A DNA stretch of 64,000 nt from Pelagicoccus sp. SDUM812002. GTDB taxonomy: Bacteria; Verrucomicrobiota; Verrucomicrobiia; Opitutales; Opitutaceae. The stretch covers positions 186,001 to 250,000 of the forward strand of contig NZ_JARXHX010000001.1 of NCBI RefSeq assembly GCF_031127835.1, written 5' to 3'. The notes under the pieces were generated by a model, which saw nothing but the letters and a program-made list of their open reading frames with translations, searched no databases and was not told where the DNA came from. Position numbers and translations under genes: made by a program. Positions 50,502 through 59,009 of this stretch are shown one piece after another. The stretch's first letter is position 1. The number at the start of each line of letters is the position of its first letter.

Positions 50502-50866
50502 TGAGCTCGCACAGCAGGGCCGGGTGAACAGATGATTTTATCGAAGCAGGCCAGTGTGTGTTCTGCAGCTAGTAAACCAGGTTAACCCTATCCCGTAGCT
50601 CCGGAGAGGCGTTAGGCAATTCGAGTAATCCACTTTGCAGCCTCCCTCGCTGCACCGAACTCCATCGAGTGACGGTTTATTGCGTTACCTCAATCCCTCA
50701 GGAGAGACTCAATCCAACCGGAGGACCCTTCGATCCACCGTAAAAGCCCCTCGAGCGGAGTGGAATTCCGAACGTGTTGAAGTACTTCGGCATAGCATAT
50801 GCAATGCAGATGATCCGATATTAACCTGCCAGAAAAAGTCTGGCGAACCTTAAACATGTTAAAATT
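50502..50866. other. Intergenic region before DUF892
   Basis: About 365 bases with no recognisable gene. The last part should hold the promoter of the ferritin-like gene. Confidence 0.4.
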
Positions 50867-51364
50867 ATGGATACTGAACTTCACAAACTATTCTTGGACC
50901 AACTACAGGACGTATACGATGCTGAACAACGCATAGTGGAAGCGTTGCCTAAAAAGATCGATGCCGCACAAGACGATGAATTGAAGCAAGGACTACAACA
51001 CCATCTTGAAGAGACAAAAAACCACGTATCGCGGCTTGAGCAGGTGTTCGAATCAATTGACGCATCACCGAAGCGCAACACCTGCCAGGCTACAAAAGGA
51101 CTCATAGCGGAAGCCGAGGAGTTGTTGTCCGATTTCAAAGGTACTCCCGCTGGGGACGCTGCGATTATCTGTGCAGCTCAAAAGATAGAACACTACGAAA
51201 TCGCGACCTATGGTTCATTGTGCAGTTGGGCCGAGCAAATGGGCCACGACAAAGCCAAACAACTGCTAGGGGAAACCTTGGAAGAGGAAAAGAAGGCGGA
51301 TGAAACTCTCAATACCGCCGCTCTAAAATCCGCGAACAAAAAAGCGGAAGCGTCGCATACCTAA
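50867..51364 (+). CDS. DUF892 (YciF-like) ferritin-like stress protein
   Basis: A 165-residue protein, the more canonical of the two DUF892 copies. It opens with LHKLFLDQLQDVYDAEQRIVEALPK and has the HHLEETKNHVSRLEQVFE helix with Glu and His. The linker ASPKRNTCQATKGLIAEAEELL is typical of YciF. Then AAQKIEHYEIATYGSLCSWAEQ (Glu/His) and ETLEEEKKADETLN follow. These Glu/His positions fit the diiron site seen in YciF structures. YciF-type proteins are induced by osmotic and oxidative stress; the reaction is unknown. The gene lies between NUDIX and the SpoIIAA-like gene. Confidence 0.9.
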   Translation: MDTELHKLFLDQLQDVYDAEQRIVEALPKKIDAAQDDELKQGLQHHLEETKNHVSRLEQVFESIDASPKRNTCQATKGLIAEAEELLSDFKGTPAGDAAIICAAQKIEHYEIATYGSLCSWAEQMGHDKAKQLLGETLEEEKKADETLNTAALKSANKKAEASHT

Positions 51365-51620
51365 CCAACTAGCACCTTGCGGATTCTCGGTCGGACTTAA
51401 TCTGGCCGGGAGCCCCCAACGCTTTTCTGACGATCGAACAGCTGTTCCAGATTGGACCGCGTAGTTGCAATCATAATACGGTCCTGCTCAACAGATTTCT
51501 AGGAATCTAGGCGAAGACTTTTTCGGCTTGGCACCGAGTGACGAGTACAACAGGTGAGGCCTCGCGTAGCGGGTTATCTCATTAAATCTCATGGAGTAAT
51601 ACCCACCTAAACACATAGCC

Positions 51621-51977
51621 GTGAATTACACGTTACCAGAAACTCGTAATGATTTTGTAGCCATGCGCCTCAGCGGGAAACTCGATCAAAACGATTGCGG
51701 AGAATATATTTCAATACTGGAAGAACGAATCAACCGGTATGGCAGAATCAGCCTCTTCTGCGATATGGCTGACCTCGACGGCTGGACGCCGGCCGGGTTG
51801 TGGGCCGACACGCAATTCGACATCAAACACGCTAGCGATTTCAAACGCATCGCCTTTGTCGCCGAAAAGAAGTGGCTCGATCTAGTAACGCAGGCAATGA
51901 AGCCATTCACCTCAGCTGAGTTAAGGCATTTTGATTTAGCCGAGAGAGACGAGGCCCTTCAATGGGCGAAGACTTAA
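51621..51977 (+). CDS. SpoIIAA-like (STAS/SEC14-fold) small protein, second copy
   Basis: A 118-residue paralogue of the protein at 13.7 kb, starting with GTG. The shared features are the NYTLPET start, SGKLDQND, the DGWTPAGLWADTQFDIKHASDFKRIAFV core, KPFTSAELRHFD and the end EALQWAK. No ATG is available near the start, and GTG gives the same N-terminus as the paralogue. Function unknown. As in the first block, it belongs to a stress cluster that also has a CheB/CheR hybrid kinase and a DUF892 gene. Confidence 0.85.
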   Translation: MNYTLPETRNDFVAMRLSGKLDQNDCGEYISILEERINRYGRISLFCDMADLDGWTPAGLWADTQFDIKHASDFKRIAFVAEKKWLDLVTQAMKPFTSAELRHFDLAERDEALQWAKT

Positions 51978-52028
51978 GCCACCAACCCGAGGCCTCATCC
52001 TAAACCAACGGTAAACCCCAACGCACCC

Positions 52029-52550
52029 ATGAGCCACCGCCATGGAACAGAATCGATAAGCGACAAAGTGCTGCTCTGGGCGATGGCCAAAGGCAGCATG
52101 AACGCCAAGACCGCATTTCTGCACAACATAACGGATGCCGGGGTGACGCTCGCCGTCCTGCTCGGGGGTGCCGCCATCTATTGGCTAGAATGGAACTGGG
52201 TGGATCCATCCTCTACATGTCGTTCGGGCTGATCCAGAAAACGTCCAGAATCTTCATGGAGGGAACTCCGAAGGATCTCGATATCGACGAGCTAAAAGCG
52301 ACCGTTAAAGGAAGTCGACGGAGCCCGTGGCCTGCACCACCTCCACGTGTGGAAGCCAGACGAAGACCACAGGGTGATGGAAGCTCAAATCGAGCTCGAG
52401 AGCGACGATTCCGACCGCAAGCGCAGACGCAGAGAGGACAAATCTAGGCTAAAGGACCGATTCACCATCGCACACAAAACGCTCGAACTCGAAGTCCCAT
52501 CCGACAAGGACGTCTGTTCCAATACGGGGCTTTATCCAGACAACGCTTGA
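52029..52550 (+). pseudogene. Broken CDF (CzcD-like) metal exporter, C-terminal half
   Basis: Three successive frames together give the C-terminal half of a CzcD-type exporter. Frame one carries NAKTAFLHNITDAGVTLAVLLG and YWLEWNWVDP (segment 5 and 6). Frame two carries FGLIQKTSRIFMEGTPKDLDIDELKA. Frame three carries GLHHLHVWKPDEDHRVMEAQIELE. The shifts lie near 52195 and 52315. Segment 5 keeps the HxxxD pair (HNITD), unlike the intact CDF-like gene at 24.6 kb. The first four membrane segments are missing upstream, so this is a fragment of a gene and cannot make a working pump. Confidence 0.8.
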
Positions 52551-52586
52551 TCAGGCAAAAACATAGAAAGTAGCACCTCGTTTGAA

Positions 52587-53795
52587 ATGAAACAGCCTTT
52601 CCTAGACCTATGGGCGGAATCCGCCACCACAACAGCCGGCCTGTTTTGGATGGCCTTCTGGGCCTTCGGGTTTGGCTACCTCATCAGCAGCATGATCCAG
52701 GTTTTCGTCACGCGGGAACGCATGCAGAAATCGATGGACGAAACGGGGCCTAAAAGCATCGCTCTCGGCAGCTTCTTCGGATTTATATCAAGCTCCTGCT
52801 CCTTCGCCGCCCTTTCCGGAGCGCGAGCTATCTTCACGAAAGGCGCTGGACTCATCCCGGCGCTCGCCTTCCTCCTAGCCTCAACGAATCTCGTCATAGA
52901 GCTCGGAATAGTGATCGCCGTATTCCTGAGTTGGCAGTTTGTCGTGGGCGAGTACGTCGGCGGAATTCTTCTCATCCTGCTCATGTGGATAATCGTGAAG
53001 GCGTCCTTGCCCAAAGGCCTCGAGAAGTCTGCCCGGGAACACGCCCGGGACGAGGAAGGCGCGGACGAGAAGGAGGATACTCCCGATTGGCGCAAACTCA
53101 TCCGCTCGAAGGAGGGGTGGCTAATGGTCGCGAAGCGCTACGCCATGGAATGGGGCATGGTTTGGAAGGACGTAACCATAGGATTCACCATCGCCGGAAT
53201 TATTGCCGCATTCGTGCCCAAGGCCTTCTTCCAAACCCTGTTCGTGGGCTCCGGAGCGGACTCCCTCAGCTTCTGGCAGGTACTCGTTCAAACGCTGGTA
53301 GGCCCAGTCGCGGCGTTCTTCACTTTCATCGGGTCCATGGGAAACATTCCTCTGGCAGCCGTGTTGTTTGGCAACGGGGTCAGTTTCGCAGGGGTGATGG
53401 CCTTTGTCTTCAGCGACCTTGTCGTACTTCCCGTCCTGAGAATCCAAGCGCAGTACTACGGTTGGAAAATGGCATTCTACATTCTCGGGGTCTTTCTAGC
53501 GGCGCTCGTCGGCAGTGCCCTTCTCATGCACTACGGCTTCGCTCTCGCTGGGATGCTTCCCGATCCAAGCGAAGCCAAGAGCGTCACCGAACGCGAGTTC
53601 TTCAAAGTCGACTACTCGCTCTTCCTCAACATTGCCTTCCTAGCGCTAACCGCCATCTTCTACTTCTGGAAGCGATCCAAGTCTGACGGTCACGGCATGT
53701 CGTCCGGGAATCTCAAGGAAAAGATTCTGTTTTGGCTCGCCTGCGCCTCGTTCGTCTGGGTGCTAGGAGGGATCGCCATTTCCAGCCAATCCTAG
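52587..53795 (+). CDS. Permease of the DUF318/ArsP-like family
   Basis: A 402-residue membrane protein with about ten hydrophobic segments. The hallmark SSSCSFAALSGARAIFTKGAG (quoted by its key residues: the cysteine in SSCSF) and the matching IGSMGNIPLAAVLFGNGVSFAG in the second half show the internal repeat of this permease family. A charged cytoplasmic loop of about 60 residues (EHARDEEGADEKED) separates the halves. Relatives include ArsP (organoarsenical efflux) and YraQ-like permeases of unknown cargo. It follows the broken CDF gene by 36 bases. A metal, metalloid or organic-arsenic export role is possible but unproven. Confidence 0.85.
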   Translation: MKQPFLDLWAESATTTAGLFWMAFWAFGFGYLISSMIQVFVTRERMQKSMDETGPKSIALGSFFGFISSSCSFAALSGARAIFTKGAGLIPALAFLLASTNLVIELGIVIAVFLSWQFVVGEYVGGILLILLMWIIVKASLPKGLEKSAREHARDEEGADEKEDTPDWRKLIRSKEGWLMVAKRYAMEWGMVWKDVTIGFTIAGIIAAFVPKAFFQTLFVGSGADSLSFWQVLVQTLVGPVAAFFTFIGSMGNIPLAAVLFGNGVSFAGVMAFVFSDLVVLPVLRIQAQYYGWKMAFYILGVFLAALVGSALLMHYGFALAGMLPDPSEAKSVTEREFFKVDYSLFLNIAFLALTAIFYFWKRSKSDGHGMSSGNLKEKILFWLACASFVWVLGGIAISSQS

Positions 53796-54010
53796 CCGTG
53801 GCAAATCCTCGCCAAAAACCGTAGCTCAAATAGAGCACAAGCCCGGCACCGAACAGGAAAAGTGCGGACTTGGTGGCTTTCTCAAACTCCCTTCCGCCCA
53901 ATAGGGAACAATCCCCGAGCCCGCTAGCTAGTGCTTCCTCTTATAGAAATCTGTGCAGTTTACAGTCCTAGTTCATAGGAAGCGGCAAGATCATTTCAAC
54001 TGCGCCTCGC

Positions 54011-54544
54011 TCAAACCGTGAATCTATCCAACAGCAAGAGCACTCCTACAAGCGCGGCCGCGAAAAGGACGGCAAACGGCAACGGTCCGAGTCGAAAGAC
54101 ATCCGGCAAGCGGATGCGTCGGCTGTCCGCCGGTGCCGCTTTCAAGTGCGTCTCCAGCTGACGGGACGCGAGCGCGTAAATGTAGGAGCCGACCACCATC
54201 CCAATGGCCATAAACCAAGCGTCCCCGTTGCCTTGGCCGATAGCCGCGGCCCCCGTACCTGGGCAATATCCGCTGAAGGCAAAGCCCGCCCCAAAGACTA
54301 ACCCGCCGCCAATATTTGCTCTCCATCGCGTGGGCTTGATCGAGTATTCCGCCCAGCCCAGCCGCGTCAGCACCATGGCGCCAAACATGCCGACTAAGAT
54401 CGCTGAGAGCATTACCCGCAACACTGTAAAGTCTTCCAAAAGGAGAGCACCAATCAGCAGATGAAGCTTACCCACGCCTCCCTTCTGCAGTAGGAATCCG
54501 AATAGCAGCCCGAAGATGATCGCCTTCACCGTACCCGATTTCAC
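54011..54544 (-). CDS. YeeE/YedE family sulfur-transport protein (second subunit)
   Basis: The GTG at 54544 overlaps the upstream TGA (GTGA), so the gene is translationally coupled; about 177 residues, five hydrophobic segments. The family cysteine motif is GYCPGTGAAAIGQGNGDAW. The protein is the DUF6691-type half-subunit that goes with the YeeE half encoded just upstream. Members of the family bring thiosulfate or another reduced sulfur compound into the cell, with the conserved cysteine in the channel. The next gene upstream encodes a persulfide-dioxygenase-like protein, supporting a sulfur role. Confidence 0.87.
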   Translation of the reverse strand: MKSGTVKAIIFGLLFGFLLQKGGVGKLHLLIGALLLEDFTVLRVMLSAILVGMFGAMVLTRLGWAEYSIKPTRWRANIGGGLVFGAGFAFSGYCPGTGAAAIGQGNGDAWFMAIGMVVGSYIYALASRQLETHLKAAPADSRRIRLPDVFRLGPLPFAVLFAAALVGVLLLLDRFTV

Positions 54545-55131
54545 AATACACCTCCCGGGTAGAGCAAGTGGGCAACGACTACTCCTCCGATGAAGAAGCA
54601 AATGAGAGAAAGCCACGAGGACAAGCTCAGCTGCAAGGACCCGCTAATGCCGTGACCGCTCGTGCAGCCGCCAGCCAAGCGCGCTCCCAAGGCCATTAGA
54701 ATGCCGCCTGTAAGCGCGAATAAGGCTCGATGAGCAGACGCGCCTTCGCCGAAGCGATCCGACCAGAACTCCGGGAGGAAGCGACCCGTCAGCTCCCCAC
54801 CGTGCCAAGCGGCCAGAAAGGCTCCTACTGCCGTCGCCGCAATGAAATAGATGCTGTAGTCCAGCTTCGGCGGCTCTTCCTTATAGTACTTCGTCCGTTC
54901 GGTCGGTTTCCGCGCAACCGCTTTCCCTATCAGCCCCGCGATCGTCGCGTAGGCCGACGAGGCCCCTATCGGCTTGCCCGCAAACGGCATGCTGGCACAC
55001 GTCAGCAGCCCCACCAAAGCGCCCACCAAATACGGTGACCAGGCGGGCCCTCCATAGCTCGAAATCGGCGGCGGCTCCGCTAAGGCCGCCGCGAACACTG
55101 TCGAAAGCATTCCGCCCTCCAGCATATCCAT
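54541..55131 (-). CDS. YeeE/YedE family sulfur-transport protein (first subunit)
   Basis: The ATG at 55131 shares one base with the stop of the MBL/rhodanese gene (TGATG); 196 residues. It has several hydrophobic segments and the family cysteine motif GGCTSGHGISG near residue 165. Together with the following gene it makes the two-part PmpA/PmpB-like arrangement often found with sulfide/persulfide oxidation genes. The substrate is probably a small reduced-sulfur anion. Inner membrane. Confidence 0.87.
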   Translation of the reverse strand: MDMLEGGMLSTVFAAALAEPPPISSYGGPAWSPYLVGALVGLLTCASMPFAGKPIGASSAYATIAGLIGKAVARKPTERTKYYKEEPPKLDYSIYFIAATAVGAFLAAWHGGELTGRFLPEFWSDRFGEGASAHRALFALTGGILMALGARLAGGCTSGHGISGSLQLSLSSWLSLICFFIGGVVVAHLLYPGGVL

Positions 55132-56546
55132 CAGCTCGATACCTCCGCGGGTTCTTCCTTTGCTATTTCCTTGCCCGCCGAAGTCCAAGCGCTAAAGCTT
55201 CCCGCGACGTTCAGCACATGCTGGAAGCCCTTTCGCTTCAGAATGCTAGAAGCGATGCTCGCCCTAAACCCGCTAGCGCAATAGGTGGCAACCGGCTTTT
55301 CCATATCAAGCAGCTTTTCGGCCTGTTCCTCCACATTGGGGACGAAGCAGTGCTGCGAAGTCGGTATGAACCCCTTCTCTCGTTCCTCGGGCGAGCGCAC
55401 GTCAAGCACCTGGATCTCGTCCAGCCGCTTCTCAAGTCGATGCACGTCGATCTGTTCAATACGATCTACCTCGTGACCGTCCATGATCCACGCTCCCATG
55501 CCGCCAGCGAGGTAGCCCTTCACGTTGGTGTGCCCGGTGCGCCACAGGTGCGTGAGCGTGGTCGTGAGCATTGAGTCGTCCTCCAAGACCAAATACAGCG
55601 GTTCGTCGAACTCCAGCATCCACCCCGACCATACCGAAAGTTCCGGGCGGGCCGCGATGTTGAAGGCGCCCGAAATGTGGGCGCTACCGAACGCTAGCAT
55701 ATCTCGTGTATCCAGTAGCTTGGCACCGTCACCCTGCAACGCCTTCTTGAACGCAGCGGGCTCCAGAGGTTCGACGGGCGGATATCCGTTAAAGACCTTA
55801 GGACCTTTGGCGTTCACTTTCTTCATCGGCCGGTAGTGGCGCGGCTCCGGCGGGGCCGAGTCCAGCACTTGCTTGATGAAGTCGTCGCGATCCTCAATTT
55901 TCATATACGTGTTCGACGCTTTCTCGTAGCCGATCGAAGTAATCATGCGATCTCCGATATCCGGCCCGCACGATGACCCCGCGCCGTGGCCGGGGTAAAC
56001 GATCACGCCGTCGTTCAAGTCACTGTAGAATCCTCGGATGCTTTCAAACAGCTTGCCCGCTAGCTTCTGAGTCTCGTCCTCTCCTAGCAGATCCGGACGG
56101 CCGACGGAATCGACGAAGAGCGTGTCTCCAGAGAACACCGCGAACGGTCCTGCCGCACCTTCTTGCGTCGCCAGATAACTGATATGCTCCGGAGTGTGGC
56201 CGGGAGTGTGACGCGCGGTCAGTACCAGCTCGCCAATCTTGAACTCGTCGCCCTCGCAGAGGCGGTTAACGTCGAAACCATATTCTTCGGCATCGATTCC
56301 GCTAGCGTAGATGGGGGCCCCGCCCAGGCGATGCGACAGCTCTCTCGCTCCGCTCATGAAATCCGCGTGAATGTGGGTCTCGAAGATCGCCTTGATCGCC
56401 ATGCCCGACTCTTGGGCCTTTTCGAGATAAGCTTCGCAATCTGGCCGAGGATCAATCACCGCCGCGACCCCCTCCGAGTCGTCTCCGATTAAATAGGAAA
56501 GCTCTGCAATGCCTCCCGCGTAAAAAAGCTCTACGACTAGTGCCAT
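55131..56546 (-). CDS. MBL-fold persulfide-dioxygenase-like protein with two rhodanese domains
   Basis: The ATG at 56546 follows a GGAGAA site; 471 residues. Residues ~1-235 are a metallo-beta-lactamase domain of the ETHE1/persulfide dioxygenase type (THIHADFMSGARELS, HTPGHTPEH, FSGDTLFVDSVGRPDL, VYPGHGAGS). Residues ~265-360 are a rhodanese domain without a catalytic cysteine (LLDTRDMLAFGSAHISGAFN). Residues ~375-465 are a second rhodanese domain with the cysteine in ATYCASGFRAS. The MBL part oxidises glutathione or other persulfides to sulfite, and the active rhodanese part can move sulfane sulfur. The last residues overlap the YeeE gene. The three genes form an operon for handling reactive sulfur. 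Confidence 0.92.
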   Translation of the reverse strand: MALVVELFYAGGIAELSYLIGDDSEGVAAVIDPRPDCEAYLEKAQESGMAIKAIFETHIHADFMSGARELSHRLGGAPIYASGIDAEEYGFDVNRLCEGDEFKIGELVLTARHTPGHTPEHISYLATQEGAAGPFAVFSGDTLFVDSVGRPDLLGEDETQKLAGKLFESIRGFYSDLNDGVIVYPGHGAGSSCGPDIGDRMITSIGYEKASNTYMKIEDRDDFIKQVLDSAPPEPRHYRPMKKVNAKGPKVFNGYPPVEPLEPAAFKKALQGDGAKLLDTRDMLAFGSAHISGAFNIAARPELSVWSGWMLEFDEPLYLVLEDDSMLTTTLTHLWRTGHTNVKGYLAGGMGAWIMDGHEVDRIEQIDVHRLEKRLDEIQVLDVRSPEEREKGFIPTSQHCFVPNVEEQAEKLLDMEKPVATYCASGFRASIASSILKRKGFQHVLNVAGSFSAWTSAGKEIAKEEPAEVSS

Positions 56547-57046
56547 GATTTTTCGTTCTCCTTTTTTCGGTTTAGTACACCACACGGGCGACGTCGCTAG
56601 GATGCGAGGATTCGGCCTTTCGGCGCCGAGCCAGTCCCACAACGCGGCCTTTGCGAGTCCGCCGACCTGCATCGGCCGCGCCAGAAAGGACCCGATGCAA
56701 ACACGCGCTCTCGTCGCGGTATTCTAGGCACTGAAAGATCCTCTCCAAACACCAAAGGCGCGATCAATTCCGGCAAACGCTACAATCTCGTCTCGTGGTT
56801 AGAAAGGCTGACGGTTCACCTGCAGGTTGCACCGAATGAGAGGCATTTTGAACGCGGCGCCTAATAGTTCGCTACTGAGCGAGGGAGACGAGAGCGCGAA
56901 GATATGGAATATCCAGAAGCCCTCTTTAGCTGGCGAAGCGCATTAGCCAGAGACTCCGCCTGCCCGTGACCACAAACTGCGGACTGCCGGGATGCCAGTC
57001 CACGTCGGGCTAGGACGCAAGGCACGCGTTATGCAAACGGGTCCGC
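56547..57046. other. Intergenic region between divergent units
   Basis: About 500 bases between the sulfur operon (minus) and the DUF2243/CtaG pair (plus). Two divergent promoters are expected. No gene, hairpin array or regulator gene (ArsR/BigR type) is seen. Confidence 0.4.
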
Positions 57047-57565
57047 ATGAACGAGAGCGAAATATCATATGCGGACATCCGGATGCCCGGCACAATCCTC
57101 GGGATTGGGCTTGGAGGCTTTGTCGATGGCATCCTGCTGCATCAAATCCTCCAATGGCATCACATGCTCAGCAGCACCGGTAGCGACAATCTCGGGATCC
57201 AGCCATACCCAGTCGATACCATTCACGGCCTAGAGATGAATACGTTGTGGGACGGATTCTTTCACACGTTCACGTGGCTCGCAGTTCTGATAGGCCTAGG
57301 TATGTTGTATTCGCGCGTCACACACTCGCGAGGTCAGGTGTGGGGATCCACGGTCCTTTGGGGATGGATACTTGTAGGATGGGGCGCTTTCAACATCGTC
57401 GAAGGTGTGGTCAATCATCACATCCTGGCGATCCACCACGTCCGATCCGGTCCCAATCAGCTTTGGTGGGATCTCGGCTTCCTACTCCTAGGAGTACTCT
57501 TAATCGCGGGCGGATGGCTGCTTCAAAGCAAGAACAAGCGACCGATATTTGCGGCGACGCGCTAG
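57047..57565 (+). CDS. DUF2243 membrane protein
   Basis: A 172-residue membrane protein with four hydrophobic segments. Family hallmarks are GLGGFVDGILLHQILQWHHML, DGFFHTFTWLAVLIG and FNIVEGVVNHHILAIHHVR, with many histidines on the segments that suggest metal or haem binding. The function is unknown. In many genomes DUF2243 is next to a CtaG-type (Caa3_CtaG) cytochrome oxidase assembly gene, as here, where the downstream CtaG frame begins inside its 3' end. Confidence 0.88.
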   Translation: MNESEISYADIRMPGTILGIGLGGFVDGILLHQILQWHHMLSSTGSDNLGIQPYPVDTIHGLEMNTLWDGFFHTFTWLAVLIGLGMLYSRVTHSRGQVWGSTVLWGWILVGWGAFNIVEGVVNHHILAIHHVRSGPNQLWWDLGFLLLGVLLIAGGWLLQSKNKRPIFAATR

Positions 57566-58374
57566 CGCTTGGGTTGCCCAGTTCGGCGCACGCCCACTCC
57601 GGCATGCTCGCGCTCGGCGTGATAATGCTTGCGCTGGGTATCCTGTACCTCGCGCTCGCGCTCCGGCGTCAGCCTACGCGCCGGAGCTGGAGCCGGTGGA
57701 GGACCATCAGCTTCACGCTTGGCTGCGTGATGGTCGCCGCTTCCCTCTATCCACCGCTCGTTCCCTATCCTCACGGCGACTTTAGGGAGCATATGCTACA
57801 GCATCTAGCTCTAGCTATGATAGCCCCGATTTTACTGGTACTCGCGGCTCCGATGACGCTCTTGCTCCGGTCTCTTTCGGTAGTTCACGCACGCGCCTTG
57901 TTTAGGATCCTAAAGTCAGCTCCCGTCCGATTCCTTACCAATCCTCTCATCGCCTTGACCTTGAATATTGGAGGAATGGCAGCTCTGTATTTTACCCCTC
58001 TCTACACAATAGCTAACCACAGCCCCGCTTGGCACCTGTTCCTGCACGTGCACTTTCTGGCTGCGGGCTGCCTGTTTGCGTGGGTCATTGCCGGTCCCGA
58101 TCCCGCCCCACATCGCCCATCCGTTCCACGACGGCTCGTCATTTTAGGAGTGTCGATCGCTTTCCACGCGACCCTGTCGCAGATGCTGTACGCTGGCTTC
58201 CACACGACCGTCCCGGCCCCTGCCCACGAGCTCCGAGGGGGCGCCGAACTCATGTACTACGGGGGCGATATCGCAGAACTCCTTCTAGCGTTCGCCTTGG
58301 TGAGCACGTGGAAGCCCCGGCGCCGCCACGAGCGCGCGAAACGCAGTGCCTCCCAACCGCGAGCGCTGGCATAG
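57514..58374 (+). CDS. CtaG-type cytochrome c oxidase assembly factor
   Basis: About 286 residues from the ATG at 57514. This start overlaps the DUF2243 gene by about 50 bases and is uncertain; an ATG at 57604 would begin inside the mature region. Seven hydrophobic segments; family markers are EHMLQHLALAMIAPILLVLAAP, HLFLHVHFLAAGCLFAWVI, ISFHAT-like VSIAFHATLSQM, and YYGGDIAELLLAFALVSTW. Caa3_CtaG proteins help insert copper into caa3-type oxidase; no oxidase genes are near. The last residues are basic and polar. Confidence 0.85.
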   Translation: MAASKQEQATDICGDALALGLPSSAHAHSGMLALGVIMLALGILYLALALRRQPTRRSWSRWRTISFTLGCVMVAASLYPPLVPYPHGDFREHMLQHLALAMIAPILLVLAAPMTLLLRSLSVVHARALFRILKSAPVRFLTNPLIALTLNIGGMAALYFTPLYTIANHSPAWHLFLHVHFLAAGCLFAWVIAGPDPAPHRPSVPRRLVILGVSIAFHATLSQMLYAGFHTTVPAPAHELRGGAELMYYGGDIAELLLAFALVSTWKPRRRHERAKRSASQPRALA

Positions 58375-58529
58375 CGTCACCGGGTTGACGAAGAGCTTCC
58401 ATTGTTCCGAGAGCGTGGATTTAAAAAGGACGGCAATCCACCGCTCCAACCGGCCAGCAACGTCGTGAGCCAACGCAGCCGCTTGTGCCGCGGCCTATGC
58501 CCAACCCGTCATCATCGGCGAACCGGTAG

Positions 58530-58860
58530 CCTCTTAGGTAAACGAGAAACGGACCATCAAGGTCCGACCTAACCTACGCCTTTGGCTAGAGAAGTACCCG
58601 CAGGACGAAAATTCCCCATCTCTCCGAATAGACTTTTTCGCGACATGTGCCCGGATGCCAGAACGTATCTCACCCTATCCCACCATGTGCTTCGCCACAC
58701 CTTCATATTGATGACCGTAGGAGCGTTTCGCTCGGGCAGGTGACGCCTCACTACAAGCTGGCAACTCCGAACTCGTCATCCGCAAACACTACATTGAACT
58801 GAAGTTAGTCGATGAAGCCGACAACTTTTGGAGAATCACACACAAAGGCAGGAATCTCCC
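58530..58860 (+). pseudogene. Decayed tyrosine integrase, C-terminal fragment
   Basis: Pieces of an integrase catalytic domain lie in successive frames on the plus strand: KRTIKVRPNLRLWLEKY at 58547 onward, then SPNRLFRDMCPDA, then VLRHTF (motif with the catalytic Arg) in a shifted frame. The end follows: SLQAGNSELVIRKHYIELKLVDEADNFW, with the nucleophile Tyr in RKHYIEL. At least two frameshifts or stops separate the pieces, and the N-terminal half is not found. It faces the intact integrase gene. It is a relic of an earlier integration at the same place. Confidence 0.75.
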
Positions 58861-58955
58861 ATCCAATCAGATTAGTTACTTTAGGCTCATAATCGGGAAG
58901 GGTAACATTTCCGACCTTCTCGCTGGTATCCAACACAAATCGGGGAGGACGCTAT

Positions 58956-58988
58956 GACAAGGAAGTACAGTCAGGCTTTTAAATATTC
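58956..58988 (+). mobile_element. Possible start of an IS3-type transposase OrfA (fragment)
   Basis: After GGGGAGGACGCT an ATG opens MTRKYSQAFK, which looks like the first residues of IS3-family OrfA proteins (M-x-RKYSxxFK). The similarity ends after about ten residues and the frame then runs through unrelated sequence. It may be a truncated insertion sequence end, or a chance match; no terminal repeats were found. Confidence 0.2.
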
Positions 58989-59009
58989 CTTTCTATGCAA
59001 CAACGATGT

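Noticed and set aside
52931-53686. A 251-codon frame overlapping the permease gene
   Set aside because: Arg/His/Gly-rich out-of-frame reading of a clear membrane protein gene.
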